Positions 1 to 8,352 of a stretch of DNA of 46,964 nucleotides are shown here, in pieces. The notes under the pieces were generated by a model. It saw only the letters and a list, made by a program, of their open reading frames with translations. It had not been told where the DNA came from and did not search any database. This DNA comes from an uncultured Methylocystaceae bacterium (GTDB taxonomy: Bacteria; Pseudomonadota; Alphaproteobacteria; Rhizobiales; Beijerinckiaceae). The stretch's first letter is position 1, and each line of letters starts with the position of its first letter. The position numbers and the translations under genes were made by a program. The stretch spans positions 1 through 46,964 of the forward strand of contig CALMZV010000073.1 of the NCBI GenBank assembly GCA_937870755.1. The letters run 5' to 3'.

Positions 1-405
1 TCCGACCGGGGCGCGGGGCCCGTTGCCGGCGCCCGGCGTCGGCGGCCTGCCGGCCACCCCCGGCGTGCGTCCTGTCGGGCCGGGCGTGCGTCCTGTCGGC
101 CCCGGCGTCGTGGGCCAGCCGCCCGGCGTCCAGCCTCCGACCGGGGCGCGGGGCCCGTTGCCGGCGCCCGGCGTCGGCGGCCTGCCGGCCGCTCCCGGCG
201 TGCGTCCTGTCGGCCCCGGCATGCGTCCTGTCGGCCCCGGCGTCGTGGGCCAGCCGCCCGGCGTCCAGCCCCCGACCGGGGCGCGGGGCCCGTTGCCGGC
301 GCCCGGCGTCGGCGGCCTGCCCGCCGCCCCCGGCGTGCGCCCTGTCGGGCCGGCCGTGGTTGCGCCGCCTGCGACCGGCGTGCGTCCCCTGGGACCGCCG
401 GTCGT
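1..405 (+). repeat. 135-bp tandem repeat, about three copies
   Basis: Copies begin near 1, 136 and 271. The first two are almost identical, apart from small changes such as ACC versus GCT near 55 and 190 and GTG versus ATG near 87 and 222. The third copy decays after about 345. The period is a multiple of three and keeps the reading frame of the surrounding gene. More copies may lie upstream of the window. Confidence 0.9.
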
Positions 406-871
406 CGGTCAACCGCCGATCGCCGCTCCGAACGCTGCGCGCCCGACAGCGCCGCTAGGCGCGCAGCAGCAGTTGCAACAGCAGCGCGCGATCCAGCAGC
501 AACAGCAGCAACAGCAGCGCGCGCTCCAGCAGCAGCAGTTGCAGCAGCAGCGCACGATCCAGCAGCAACAGCAGCAACAACGGATCATGCAGCAACAGCA
601 GCAACAGCAGCGAATGATCCAGCAGCAACAGCAACGGGCCATCCAGCAGCAACAGCAGCAGCGCGCGATCCAGCAGCAGCAGATGCAGCAACGGGCCATC
701 CAGCAGCAGCAGATGCAGCAACGCGCGATCCAGCAGCAGCAGATGCAGCAGCGCGCGATCCAGCAGCAGATGCAGCAACGCGCGATCCAGCAGCAGATGC
801 AGCAACGCGCGGCGCCTACGGGCGGCGCGCGGCGCTGCCCGCCCGGCTATCCGCCGGGCGCCCGCTGCTGA
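2..871 (+). CDS. Pro/Gly-repeat and polyglutamine protein, 5' partial
   Basis: The frame is open to the left edge, so the start and any signal peptide lie outside. About 135 visible residues form a Pro/Gly/Val-rich repeat of 45 residues (PAPGVGG, GVRPVGPG, VVGQPPGVQPPTGARG), repeated with a strict 135-bp period. From about base 460 to 810 the protein is a glutamine tract broken by RAI, RMI, RTI or MQQRAI every 6-9 residues. The last residues are an Arg/Pro/Gly/Cys tail ending in ARC. Glutamine is coded by mixed CAG and CAA, and lengths differ between neighbouring blocks, which fits repeat expansion. No enzymatic domain is visible. A cell-surface or low-complexity structural role is only a guess. 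The frame is secure because the three repeats read identically in it. Confidence 0.8.
   Translation, partial: PTGARGPLPAPGVGGLPATPGVRPVGPGVRPVGPGVVGQPPGVQPPTGARGPLPAPGVGGLPAAPGVRPVGPGMRPVGPGVVGQPPGVQPPTGARGPLPAPGVGGLPAAPGVRPVGPAVVAPPATGVRPLGPPVVGQPPIAAPNAARPTAPLGAQQQLQQQRAIQQQQQQQQRALQQQQLQQQRTIQQQQQQQRIMQQQQQQQRMIQQQQQRAIQQQQQQRAIQQQQMQQRAIQQQQMQQRAIQQQQMQQRAIQQQMQQRAIQQQMQQRAAPTGGARRCPPGYPPGARC
463..810 (+). repeat. CAG/CAA polyglutamine repeat tract
   Basis: This is a low-complexity tract of CAG and CAA codons interrupted by CGC-GCG-ATC or similar triplets. Towards the 3' end it becomes regular, with repeated 27-bp and 24-bp blocks (AIQQQQMQQR, then AIQQQMQQR). It is fully in frame with the gene. 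Confidence 0.85.
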
Positions 872-881
872 GCAGGAAGAA

Positions 882-907
882 GGCTCCGGCGCGCTGTCGC
901 CGGGGCC
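882..907. terminator. Possible hairpin between convergent genes
   Basis: The arms at 882-891 and 898-907 (GGCTCCGGCG and CGCCGGGGCC) form a 10-bp stem with one G-U pair and a 6-nt loop. No T-run follows on either strand, so it is at best an atypical terminator between the convergent ends at 871 and 917. Confidence 0.3.
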
Positions 908-916
908 GTTCGGCGG

Positions 917-1783
917 CTATTTCAGTCGCGCGATCAGGCTCGACGTATCCCAGCGCGCGCCGCCCATTTTCTGCACGTCGGCGTAAAACTGGTCGACGAG
1001 CGCGGTGAGCGGAACGCTCGCGCCGTTGCGCCGCGCCTCCGCGAGGCAGATGGCGAGATCCTTTCGCATCCAGTCGACTGCGAATCCGAAATCGAACTTG
1101 TCCGCCAGCATGGTCTTGAAGCGATTTTCCATCTGCCACGATTGCGCGGCGCCTTTCGAGATCACGTCGATCACCGCCGCGCCGTCGAGCCCCGCCTTGC
1201 GCGCAAAGTGCAGCCCCTCCGCCAGTCCCTGCACCACGCCGGCGATGCAGATCTGATTGACCATCTTGGTGAGTTGCCCGGCGCCTGCCGGTCCCATCAA
1301 CCGGCACGCGCGCGCGAATGCGGCGATCACCGGTTCGGCTTTCGCATATGGCTCGGCCTCGCCGCCGCACATCACCGTCAGCGCGCCGTTTTCCGCGCCC
1401 GCCTGACCGCCCGACACCGGCGCGTCGACGAAATGCAGGCCTGCGTTCGCGGCTTCGCCCGCCAATTCGCGCGCGACTTCCGCCGATGCGGTCGTATGGT
1501 CGACGAAGATGGCGCCGCGCTTCATGCCGGCGAACGCGCCGTCCGCGCCGAGCGTCACCGCGCGCAGATCGTCGTCGTTGCCGACGCAGGCGAACACGAA
1601 ATCGCAATCGCGCACGGCCGCGCGCGGGCTGGCCTCGTGCGCGCCGCCGAATTTCTCGACCCACGCCTGCGCTTTCGCGGCGGTGCGATTGTAGACCGTC
1701 GTGTCGTGGCCGCCCTTTGTCTTCAGATGGCCCGCCATCGGAAAGCCCATCACGCCAAGGCCGAGAAAAGCGACTTTCGCCAT
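917..1783 (-). CDS. NAD(P)-dependent oxidoreductase, 3-hydroxyisobutyrate dehydrogenase family
   Basis: This 288-residue protein starts at ATG 1783 behind CGGAGC. The upstream in-frame extension was dropped because the Rossmann motif belongs right at the N-terminus. The nucleotide-binding GLGVMG is at residues 8-13. The family substrate signature DAPVSGG is at 120-126 and the catalytic-lysine segment GQLTKMVN is at 169-176 (Lys173). Length and motifs fit beta-hydroxyacid dehydrogenases such as 3-hydroxyisobutyrate, tartronate-semialdehyde and glyoxylate/succinic-semialdehyde reductases. Substrate cannot be set from the sequence. It is a single cytoplasmic gene, convergent with the repeat protein upstream. 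Confidence 0.9.
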   Translation of the reverse strand: MAKVAFLGLGVMGFPMAGHLKTKGGHDTTVYNRTAAKAQAWVEKFGGAHEASPRAAVRDCDFVFACVGNDDDLRAVTLGADGAFAGMKRGAIFVDHTTASAEVARELAGEAANAGLHFVDAPVSGGQAGAENGALTVMCGGEAEPYAKAEPVIAAFARACRLMGPAGAGQLTKMVNQICIAGVVQGLAEGLHFARKAGLDGAAVIDVISKGAAQSWQMENRFKTMLADKFDFGFAVDWMRKDLAICLAEARRNGASVPLTALVDQFYADVQKMGGARWDTSSLIARLK

Positions 1784-1975
1784 GTGTTGCGCTCCGGTTG
1801 GATCGTCTCCGATGCCACGCGATCGGACGGCGCGCAAGCGTCTCCGGCGTCGGAACCCTCGTCGACGCCAATGGTTACGTTCAACTGCGGTTCATGCGCC
1901 GCATGTCAGGATCATGTCACGGAACCGTTCGGGCGCCCTGCGCTCGCGCGGGCGAGACTGAGAGAGGAGGGCGCA

Positions 1976-2371
1976 ATGACTGCGCTTCGCAACACACTCG
2001 GCAAGAAGCTCGCCGTTTCCCTGGCCGCGCTCACGCTCGGCGCGGGCGTCCTCGCCACAAGCGCATCCACCGCGGATGCGGGCGGCTGGCGTGGCGGCTG
2101 GCGCGGCCACGGCTGGCATGGCGGATGGGGCGGCGGCTGGCGCGGCCCCGGCGCGGGTCCGGCGATCGCGGGCGCCATCGGCGGCCTCGCGCTCGGCGCC
2201 ATCGCGGCCGGCGCGGCCAATTCCTACGGCTACGGATATGGCTACCCGGCCTATGGTTACGGCTACGGCTACCCGGCCTATGGCTACGGCGCCGCCTGCA
2301 TCGCGCGCGCGCCCGTGCACGACGCGTGGGGTCGCTTCCTCGGCTATCGCCGCGTGCGCGTGGCCTGCTGA
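1976..2371 (+). CDS. Small secreted Gly/Tyr-rich protein
   Basis: The 131-residue product starts at ATG 1976 with a strong GAGGAGG upstream. An N-terminal signal peptide (about residues 1-36, hydrophobic run then TADA-GGW) precedes a Gly/Trp/His/Arg block (GGWRGGWRGHGWHGG), a hydrophobic Gly/Ala segment around residues 60-82, YGYGYPAYGYGYG repeats, and a C-terminal segment with two Cys ending VRVAC. Proteins of this composition are common as exported small proteins in rhizobia and methylotrophs, with no established function. The hydrophobic Gly/Ala segment could be a membrane-inserted glycine zipper, which is my inference. It is transcribed alone, with a clear terminator downstream. Confidence 0.85.
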   Translation: MTALRNTLGKKLAVSLAALTLGAGVLATSASTADAGGWRGGWRGHGWHGGWGGGWRGPGAGPAIAGAIGGLALGAIAAGAANSYGYGYGYPAYGYGYGYPAYGYGAACIARAPVHDAWGRFLGYRRVRVAC

Positions 2372-2394
2372 ACAGCCATGGTGCGCCGATCGAG

Positions 2395-2427
2395 AGCCGG
2401 CGTCGCAGGACGCCGGCTTTTCGTTTT
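2395..2427 (+). terminator. Rho-independent terminator
   Basis: A perfect 10-bp stem AGCCGGCGTC/GACGCCGGCT (2395-2404, 2409-2418) has a 4-nt loop GCAG and is followed by TTTTCGTTTTT. It ends the Gly/Tyr-rich gene and abuts the stop codon of the convergent antiporter gene at 2428. Confidence 0.85.
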
Positions 2428-3693
2428 TCACGGCAGCAACTGAAACGCCGCGATCGCGACGAGCGTGGGCGGCAGGGCGGCGGCGAACAGCCAGAGCGCG
2501 CTGATGGCGCCGTCCTCGAAGGTGTCGCGCAACAGCGCGAACCCCGCCGGGTTCGGCGCATTGGCGATGACCGTCAGTCCGCCGCCGGTCACCGCGCCGG
2601 CCACCAGTGCGTATTTGAACGCGTCGGAAACGCCGTCCACCAGCGAGCCGAGATATGTCAACGCCGCATTGTCGGTGATCGCCGTCAGCGCGGTCGCGCC
2701 ATAGTAGAGCGCGGTCGGCGACATGCCCGCGAGCACGGATTGCAGCCACCATTTCTGCATGCCGCCGAGCACGACCAGGCCCGCGAGGAAAAACGCCACC
2801 ATCAGCCCTTCGCGCAGGATCAGGCGCTTCTGGTGCTTCTTGTAGGCGTCCGCGAAGCCGAGAAACAGCAGGAACAGCGCGCCGAACACCAGCGGGTGAT
2901 GGTTGGCGACCACCACGCCGACGAGAAACAGGAGGTGGACGACGACGATGAATTTCGGAACTTCGATTCGCGACAGCGCGTCCGACATCGTGTCGCTCTT
3001 CTTGGCCAGATGGGCGCGAAACAACGCGGTGACGGCGAGCGCGTTGACGACGACGGCGAGCGCGGCTTTCCAGCCGAACGTCTTCAGCATGAAGGCCATG
3101 TCGAAGCCCCATTTTTCCGCCACCATCAACACAGGCGGCGCGGCGTAGGGCGTGAGGGTGCCGCCGATCGACACATTGACGAACAGCACGCCGAGCGTGC
3201 CATAGAGAAAGGCGGCGGGCGCGCCGCGCCGGTAGAACCGCTCGCGCAGCAGCAGCGCCGACAGCGTCATCGCCGCCGGCTCCGTGATGAACGATCCGAG
3301 CAGCGGGCCGATCGAAAGCACGACGAAATAATAGCCCGTCGCACGCTCGACCGGCAGCATGCGCGCGGCGAAACTGAGAGCCGCGCCCGCCAGATCGATG
3401 ATCGGGCGGCTCGCCGCGATCACCATGATGACGAACACGAAGGCCGGCTCGGTGAAATTGCGGCTTTCCAGGTAGGTCAGCGCCTCGGTCTTGCCGGCGC
3501 TGATCGCGATCGCCAGCAGCAGGATCGCCGCCCAGAAGCCGAAGACGACCTCCACTTCCGCCAGCAGATGCCAGAGGCCGGCGTGGTTGGGATAGCGATG
3601 CGCCAGACGCTCGAAGAAGCGGGTCGAAAACGTATGCACGACGGCGACGGCGAACAGGATCGCCGCGACGATTTCGATTGGACTGGGGTTCAT
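2428..3693 (-). CDS. Putative Na+/H+ antiporter
   Basis: This 421-residue membrane protein has around ten or more hydrophobic segments and starts at ATG 3693 behind CGGAGC. It looks like the family annotated as putative Na+/H+ antiporter (Na_H_antiport_3 type). Recognisable segments are the N-terminal FAVAVVHTFSTRFFE, then GLWHLLAEVEVVFGFWA, ESRNFTEPAFVFVIMVIA and GPLLGSFITEPAAM. Acidic residues inside membrane helices (EVEVVFGF, ESRNFTEP, ITEPAA) are plausible cation-binding sites. The gene lies 64 bases downstream of an amino-acid-type binding protein on the same strand and could be cotranscribed. Ion specificity is inferred from family naming only. Confidence 0.8.
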   Translation of the reverse strand: MNPSPIEIVAAILFAVAVVHTFSTRFFERLAHRYPNHAGLWHLLAEVEVVFGFWAAILLLAIAISAGKTEALTYLESRNFTEPAFVFVIMVIAASRPIIDLAGAALSFAARMLPVERATGYYFVVLSIGPLLGSFITEPAAMTLSALLLRERFYRRGAPAAFLYGTLGVLFVNVSIGGTLTPYAAPPVLMVAEKWGFDMAFMLKTFGWKAALAVVVNALAVTALFRAHLAKKSDTMSDALSRIEVPKFIVVVHLLFLVGVVVANHHPLVFGALFLLFLGFADAYKKHQKRLILREGLMVAFFLAGLVVLGGMQKWWLQSVLAGMSPTALYYGATALTAITDNAALTYLGSLVDGVSDAFKYALVAGAVTGGGLTVIANAPNPAGFALLRDTFEDGAISALWLFAAALPPTLVAIAAFQLLP

Positions 3694-3757
3694 GCGAAGC
3701 TCCGTGCGCGGGCGAGCGCCGCCAGCGGCGTGCGGGGCTGACCGCGGCCGGCCCTCA

Positions 3758-4561
3758 TCATCGCACAGCGTGCGAGAAATACTTGCGCGCGATCGTTTGG
3801 AACGCGCCATCGTCGAACATCGACACGAGCGCGCGGTCGAACTCCGCGCGCAAGGCGACGTCGTCCTTGCGGAAGGCCGCGCCCACGCCCTCGCCGAAGA
3901 TCGACGGGTCGCGCGGCGATGTCGCGAGCAACCGGCAGCACTGCGCCTCCTTCCTGTTCTTGAGAAAATCGGCGAGCGCGGCTTCGTCGGCGATCACCAG
4001 GTCGATCTTGTCCTCCGCAAGATCGAGCACCGCTTCCACCAGCCCGCCGTAGGTTTTCATCTGCGCGGTCTGGTAGCGCGCCTCGGCGAAGGTCTGGGCG
4101 GAAGACCCTTCCTCCACCCCGATCGTCCTGCCGGCGAAGGACGCCGCCGTCGCATCCTTGAACACGGCGTCCGCGCGCACCAGGAAAGCGGCGGTCGGAC
4201 GAACGTAGGCGACGGAGAAATCCATTTCGCGCCGCCGCTCCGGCGTTATTTCGATCGCCGCCATCGCCACGTCGTACTGCCGCCGGGCGAGCCCCTCGAC
4301 GAGATTGTCCCACTCCTGCGCGACGAACGCGCATTGCGCATTCAGCCGCCGGCAGATTTCGCGCGCGAGGTCGATTTCGAATCCGGCGAGTTCTCCCGCC
4401 TCGACGAAATTGAACGGCGGGCGCGCGCCTTCGCTGGCGATGGTCAGGCGGCGCGGCTCGGCCGCCTGCGCCAGCGCGGCGGTCGGCGCCGCCGCAAGCG
4501 CCGCCCACAGGCTCAGATCCGCCAGCGCCGCCGCCAGACGTGGAAAAAAGCCCGTGTTCAA
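3758..4561 (-). CDS. Periplasmic amino-acid-type substrate-binding protein (SBP_bac_3)
   Basis: The 267-residue protein has a signal peptide ending near AALAQA (about residue 32) followed by a family 3 solute-binding domain. Diagnostic segments are RPPFNFVEAGELAGFEIDLA, EWDNLVEGLARRQYDVAMAA and ITPERRREMDFSVAYV. The predicted start is a TTG codon at 4561, supported by GGGAG five bases upstream and by lack of a better in-frame start before the signal peptide. No ABC permease or ATPase is adjacent, so the partner transporter is unknown. It may serve a remote ABC system or act as a sensor domain. It is divergent from mrp. Confidence 0.85.
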   Translation of the reverse strand: MNTGFFPRLAAALADLSLWAALAAAPTAALAQAAEPRRLTIASEGARPPFNFVEAGELAGFEIDLAREICRRLNAQCAFVAQEWDNLVEGLARRQYDVAMAAIEITPERRREMDFSVAYVRPTAAFLVRADAVFKDATAASFAGRTIGVEEGSSAQTFAEARYQTAQMKTYGGLVEAVLDLAEDKIDLVIADEAALADFLKNRKEAQCCRLLATSPRDPSIFGEGVGAAFRKDDVALRAEFDRALVSMFDDGAFQTIARKYFSHAVR

Positions 4562-4742
4562 GGTCGCTCCCGTTCGGCCCGGATCGCGCGGCGCGCGCTT
4601 TCGAGGTCAAGCCGGCCGGAAGCTGCACGTTGGCCGCCGCCAGCGCAAGAGCGGCCGCCGGGCTACGCTGTGGCGGCCGGTCACATTGCCTTTGGCGTGC
4701 GACGGGGCTAGGTCGGTCGCCATGAGATTCTGGAGACGAAAA

Positions 4743-5828
4743 GTGCCGAGCGAAAAAGACGTGATCGCGGCCCTGCGCGCCGTGCCGGGGCCGGACGGGC
4801 GGACGCCCTTGCCGGATTCGGGCGCGCTGGCGGGCGTGAGCCTGCGCAACGGCAAGGTCTATGTCGCGATCAATGTCGAGGCGTCCCGCGCGCGTGTGCT
4901 GGAGCCGATGCGCGCGGCCGCCGAAAATGCCGTGCTGGCGATGCCGGGCATCGAGGGCGCGGTGGTCACGCTCACCTCCGAACGCGCGCCGGGCCAGCCC
5001 GCGCCCGCCGCCCAGCGTCCGCGCCCGCAGCTCGAAATTCCCGGCGTCAAACGCATCGTCGCGGTCGCCTCCGGCAAGGGCGGCGTCGGCAAGTCCACCA
5101 CCTCGGTCAATCTGGCGCTGGCGTTGCAGGCGGAAGGCTGGAAGGTCGGCCTGCTCGACGCCGATATTTTCGGGCCCTCCGCGCCGCGCCTGTTCGGCGT
5201 GACGGACCGTCCGATGGCGATCGGCGAGAAACTTGTGCCGCTCGACGGCTACGGCGTGAAGGTCATGTCGATGGGGTTCCTCGTCGAGGAGCGCACGGCC
5301 ATGATCTGGCGCGGGCCGATGGTGGTGTCGGCGCTCAACAAGATGCTGCGCGAGGTCGCGTGGGGCGATCTCGATTGCCTGGTGGTCGACATGCCGCCCG
5401 GCACCGGCGATGCGCAACTGACCATGGCGCAATCGGTCCCGCTGTCGGGCGCCATCATCGTGTCCACGCCGCAGGATCTCGCGCTGATCGACGCGCGCCG
5501 CGGCATTTCGATGTTCGAACAGGTGGCCGTGCCCATTCTCGGAATCATCGAGAACATGAGCTACTTCCTGTGCCCGCATTGCGGCGGCCGGTCGGACATT
5601 TTCGGCCACGGCGGCGCGCGCGAGGAAGCGCGCACGCTCGGCGTGCCCTTCCTGGGCGAAGTGCCGCTGGCGCTCGCGCTGCGCGAGACCTCGGATGCGG
5701 GCCGGCCGATCGTCGCCACGGCGCCGGACTCCGAGCACGCGCAAACCTACCGGGCCGTCGCCCGCGCGGTGAAAGCCGCGCTCGAAGGCGCCAGCCAGCG
5801 CGCGGCGCCGAACATCGTCATCGAATGA
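4743..5828 (+). CDS. mrp: Mrp/ApbC-type P-loop ATPase, iron-sulfur cluster carrier
   Basis: Mrp/NBP35 ATPases bind and transfer Fe-S clusters in the cytoplasm. I favour GTG 4743, which has GGAG seven bases upstream and gives 361 residues; ATG 4722 would add seven. An N-terminal DUF59/MIP18-like domain (about residues 1-85) with a Pro/Ala linker precedes the ATPase domain. That domain has the deviant Walker A GKGGVGKST at 111-119, DMPPGTGD at 216-223 and the cluster-binding CPHC at 277-280. The C-terminus ends in NIVIE. It stands alone, divergent from the binding-protein gene. A DUF971 gene, a domain often linked with Mrp, lies about 7 kb away. Confidence 0.93.
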   Translation: MPSEKDVIAALRAVPGPDGRTPLPDSGALAGVSLRNGKVYVAINVEASRARVLEPMRAAAENAVLAMPGIEGAVVTLTSERAPGQPAPAAQRPRPQLEIPGVKRIVAVASGKGGVGKSTTSVNLALALQAEGWKVGLLDADIFGPSAPRLFGVTDRPMAIGEKLVPLDGYGVKVMSMGFLVEERTAMIWRGPMVVSALNKMLREVAWGDLDCLVVDMPPGTGDAQLTMAQSVPLSGAIIVSTPQDLALIDARRGISMFEQVAVPILGIIENMSYFLCPHCGGRSDIFGHGGAREEARTLGVPFLGEVPLALALRETSDAGRPIVATAPDSEHAQTYRAVARAVKAALEGASQRAAPNIVIE

Positions 5829-5855
5829 TCGGGCGACGGCGCGGACGGCGAAAGG

Positions 5856-7100
5856 CTACCGCGCCACGTCGCCGGCCGACCGCATCGTCGCGCCCAGATT
5901 GTCGCCTACGGCGTCGAACTGGTCGGCGAGGCTCTCGCGCGTGCGTCCGTCGATGACCGCGAACGGCGCCGATACCGCGAGCCCCGCCGCCGACCCGACG
6001 GTGGAGGCTGCGCCGACCGCCACCTGTCCCACCTTTTCGCCAAGACTGGCCCGGCCGTCCGTCAGCGTCTGGCCGGAGGCGAGGCGCCGGCCGATCGCTT
6101 GCACGACGGCGGGCGAGGCGGCGAATTTCGAATGATTGAGCGTGTCGCTCGAGCGCTGGTCGGTGAGGTCCACGGCGATGATCTTCTCGCGTTCCAGTTC
6201 GGTGCGATGCGGCTCGACATCGGGGTCGATGGCGCCGAGCCGCGTGCGGTCGCCCCACACCCGGCGCGAGACCGCGAGCGCCTCGTCGTCGCGCGAAACG
6301 AACAGCGTGAACGGCGGGCGACTGTCGCCGATTTCCGCGATCTGCCGGCGGAACACGTCCACGTCCACATCGGGCGCCGCCAGCATCACATCCTTGATCT
6401 TCGGCGACAGCTTCCCCTTGCGGATCGCCATCTGGCGCAGCGCCTCCAGCGCCGTCCAGTTGCCCATGGAATGCGCCAGCACCGCGATTTCGCGCACATC
6501 CCTGTCGTCCACGAGCGTTTGCAGCACGCTCTCGAGCGCATCGCGCGAATAGCCCGCGCTTTCGCGGTCGTAGCCGTAGGCGATGAGCCGTCCGCGCGAC
6601 GGCCAGGTGAACAGCACGGGAAGCGCGGGCGCCCGCGAATCGTGGATGATCTGCGCGAACCGGTAGACGGCCTCCTCGAACCGCGTGTTGTACCCGTGCA
6701 CGAACACCAGAACGCGCCGGTCGGTCGTGCGCCTGATGCGCGCGTCGAACCGCGCCATCGTGACCCTCGGCTCCAGAACGTCGGCGCGCACGGTGGCGAA
6801 TTCGCGAGCCGGATCGGCCGGCGTGCGTTGCGGCCATTGCACCTCGCCGATCCGCCGCGCCCCGTCCGGCGGAATGGAGACGGCGATGTCGGCGAAGCGC
6901 ATGCCGCGGCCGCGCTCGCCCGAAAACAGCACGCCCGGCGCGCTCGGCTCCGGCGCGCGGGTGGTGGCGACCAGCATCTCCACCGTATGGGCGCCCTCGA
7001 CCGTCGGCTGCGGCACGAGAACGCCGGTCGGCCGGCCGCCGCAGCCCGCAAGCAGCAATCCCAGAGAAGCCGAAACAAGAACCGCGCGCGCGCCAACCAT
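5856..7100 (-). CDS. Lipoprotein alpha/beta hydrolase (DUF900 family)
   Basis: The 414-residue protein begins with a signal peptide and lipobox LLAGC (Cys20), so it is probably an envelope lipoprotein. The DUF900 alpha/beta-hydrolase core shows FVHGYNT (oxyanion region, HGYN 135-138) and the nucleophile elbow AHSMGN (209-214, Ser211). Acid and histidine candidates lie further on, with a DxxxHSKFA segment (SDTLNHSKFA) late in the domain. A Gly/Ala-rich hydrophobic segment follows near the C-terminus. Substrates are unknown; esterase or lipase-like activity is the family expectation. It is monocistronic and convergent with mrp. Confidence 0.85.
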   Translation of the reverse strand: MVGARAVLVSASLGLLLAGCGGRPTGVLVPQPTVEGAHTVEMLVATTRAPEPSAPGVLFSGERGRGMRFADIAVSIPPDGARRIGEVQWPQRTPADPAREFATVRADVLEPRVTMARFDARIRRTTDRRVLVFVHGYNTRFEEAVYRFAQIIHDSRAPALPVLFTWPSRGRLIAYGYDRESAGYSRDALESVLQTLVDDRDVREIAVLAHSMGNWTALEALRQMAIRKGKLSPKIKDVMLAAPDVDVDVFRRQIAEIGDSRPPFTLFVSRDDEALAVSRRVWGDRTRLGAIDPDVEPHRTELEREKIIAVDLTDQRSSDTLNHSKFAASPAVVQAIGRRLASGQTLTDGRASLGEKVGQVAVGAASTVGSAAGLAVSAPFAVIDGRTRESLADQFDAVGDNLGATMRSAGDVAR

Positions 7101-7281
7101 GGCGGGCCTTGTACCAGTTCGACCGCCCGCCAGCTACGGGCCGGCCGCGGAAAGGATTCCTTAAATATGAACGGCCGTCTTGGCGAATTATTTGCACGAT
7201 CGAAGCAAGAATTGGTCGTGTCTAATGATTTCTTATGAATTGGCGTCAACTGATCGATGACCCTACGTAAAGGAGCGACGC

Positions 7282-8352
7282 ATGGCGGACGAAATCGCCG
7301 GGAAGGTCTTCGAGCGCGTTCAGGCGAGCGGTCGTATCGAGGACGTCGACGTCATGGCCATGCGCCGGTTCGTGTTCGACAGCGGCCCGGTGGATCCCGA
7401 TGCGGTCCGCCGTCTGTTCGACATCGAGCGCGTGCGCACGGCGCACAATGCCGCGTGGTCGGAGCTGTTTTGCGAAGCGGTGACGGATCTGGCGATCTAC
7501 CGCACGCCGCCCTCGGGCTATCTGAGCGAGGAAAACGCCGTCTGGCTCATCGCCCAGATCGGCGAGCGCAAGGATGCGCGCACCGACACCGAACTGGAGG
7601 CGCTCGCCTCCATCGTGGAGAAGGCGCGTGAGGTTCCGCGGTCGTTCTCCGCCTATGTGCTGCGTCAGATCAAGAGCGCGGTCGTCCACGCCGACGGCCT
7701 CGACGCGCTTGGGCGCCCTTTGACGCCCGGCGCCGTGCGGGCCCCCGAACTCAGGCTCATGCAGCGCGTGCTGTGGGGCGCGGAAGCCGGCGGCCATCTC
7801 GCCATCAGCCGCGAGGAGGCCGAGGCGCTGTTCGACATCGCCGACGCCACCGCCGGCGCGACAAACGACGCCGCATGGAACGACATGTTCGCGCGCGCCG
7901 TCGGCAATTATCTCATCGGCGCCACCGCCCGTCCGGCCATCTCGCGCGAGGCCGCCCTGCAGGCCTGGAACCAGGACTACGAGGCGGACGTGGTGGAGAC
8001 CCTGACGCGCTTCCTCAACGGCGCGGCGAAACTGTTCCAGTCCGGCTGGGCCTCGTCCGTGCTGCGCGAGGGCGCGCTCGGCGATGAAGTGGAGAAGGCG
8101 ATCGCGGCCGACGAGGCGGCCCGCGCGAAGGCCCGCGCCGAAGCCGAGCGTTTCGTGGGCGAGAAAGCCGATTGGCTCGTCGATCGCGTCCGCCGCAACG
8201 GGCTCGTGACGGGGCCGGAGGCCGCCTTGCTCGCCTTCGTCGCGCGCGAGGCGCGCGAACTGTCGCCGGAGCTGCGAAAGCTGATCGATTCGCAGCAAGG
8301 CGCGCCGCCGAGCTTCGGCCGGCGCCAGGGGAGTCCCCCGCGCGCGGCCTGA
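7282..8352 (+). CDS. Unknown protein with internal duplication
   Basis: The 356-residue protein starts at ATG 7282 behind a strong AAAGGAG. I do not recognise the family. Two halves resemble each other: residues 45-90 (LFDIERV, then NAAWSELFCEAV, then LSEENAVWL) match 183-229 (LFDIADA, then DAAWNDMFARAV, then ISREAALQAW). Each unit is mostly helical, with acidic loops that loosely recall EF-hand spacing. The C-terminal quarter is rich in Ala/Glu/Arg and probably coiled coil. There is no signal peptide or transmembrane segment, so it is likely cytoplasmic. Its last codons and its TGA stop lie inside the first unit of the 33-bp repeat array. Confidence 0.85.
   Translation: MADEIAGKVFERVQASGRIEDVDVMAMRRFVFDSGPVDPDAVRRLFDIERVRTAHNAAWSELFCEAVTDLAIYRTPPSGYLSEENAVWLIAQIGERKDARTDTELEALASIVEKAREVPRSFSAYVLRQIKSAVVHADGLDALGRPLTPGAVRAPELRLMQRVLWGAEAGGHLAISREEAEALFDIADATAGATNDAAWNDMFARAVGNYLIGATARPAISREAALQAWNQDYEADVVETLTRFLNGAAKLFQSGWASSVLREGALGDEVEKAIAADEAARAKARAEAERFVGEKADWLVDRVRRNGLVTGPEAALLAFVAREARELSPELRKLIDSQQGAPPSFGRRQGSPPRAA

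Noticed and set aside
409-805. Long minus-strand open frames of Cys/Ala/Leu across the polyQ tract
   Set aside because: They are reverse readings of CAG/CAA repeats (CTG/TTG), with no start or domain evidence; repeats keep all frames open.
1318-3741. An 807-codon plus-strand frame over the antiporter and neighbours
   Set aside because: Composed of Arg/Ala/His-rich low-complexity sequence antisense to real genes; a common shadow in GC-rich DNA.
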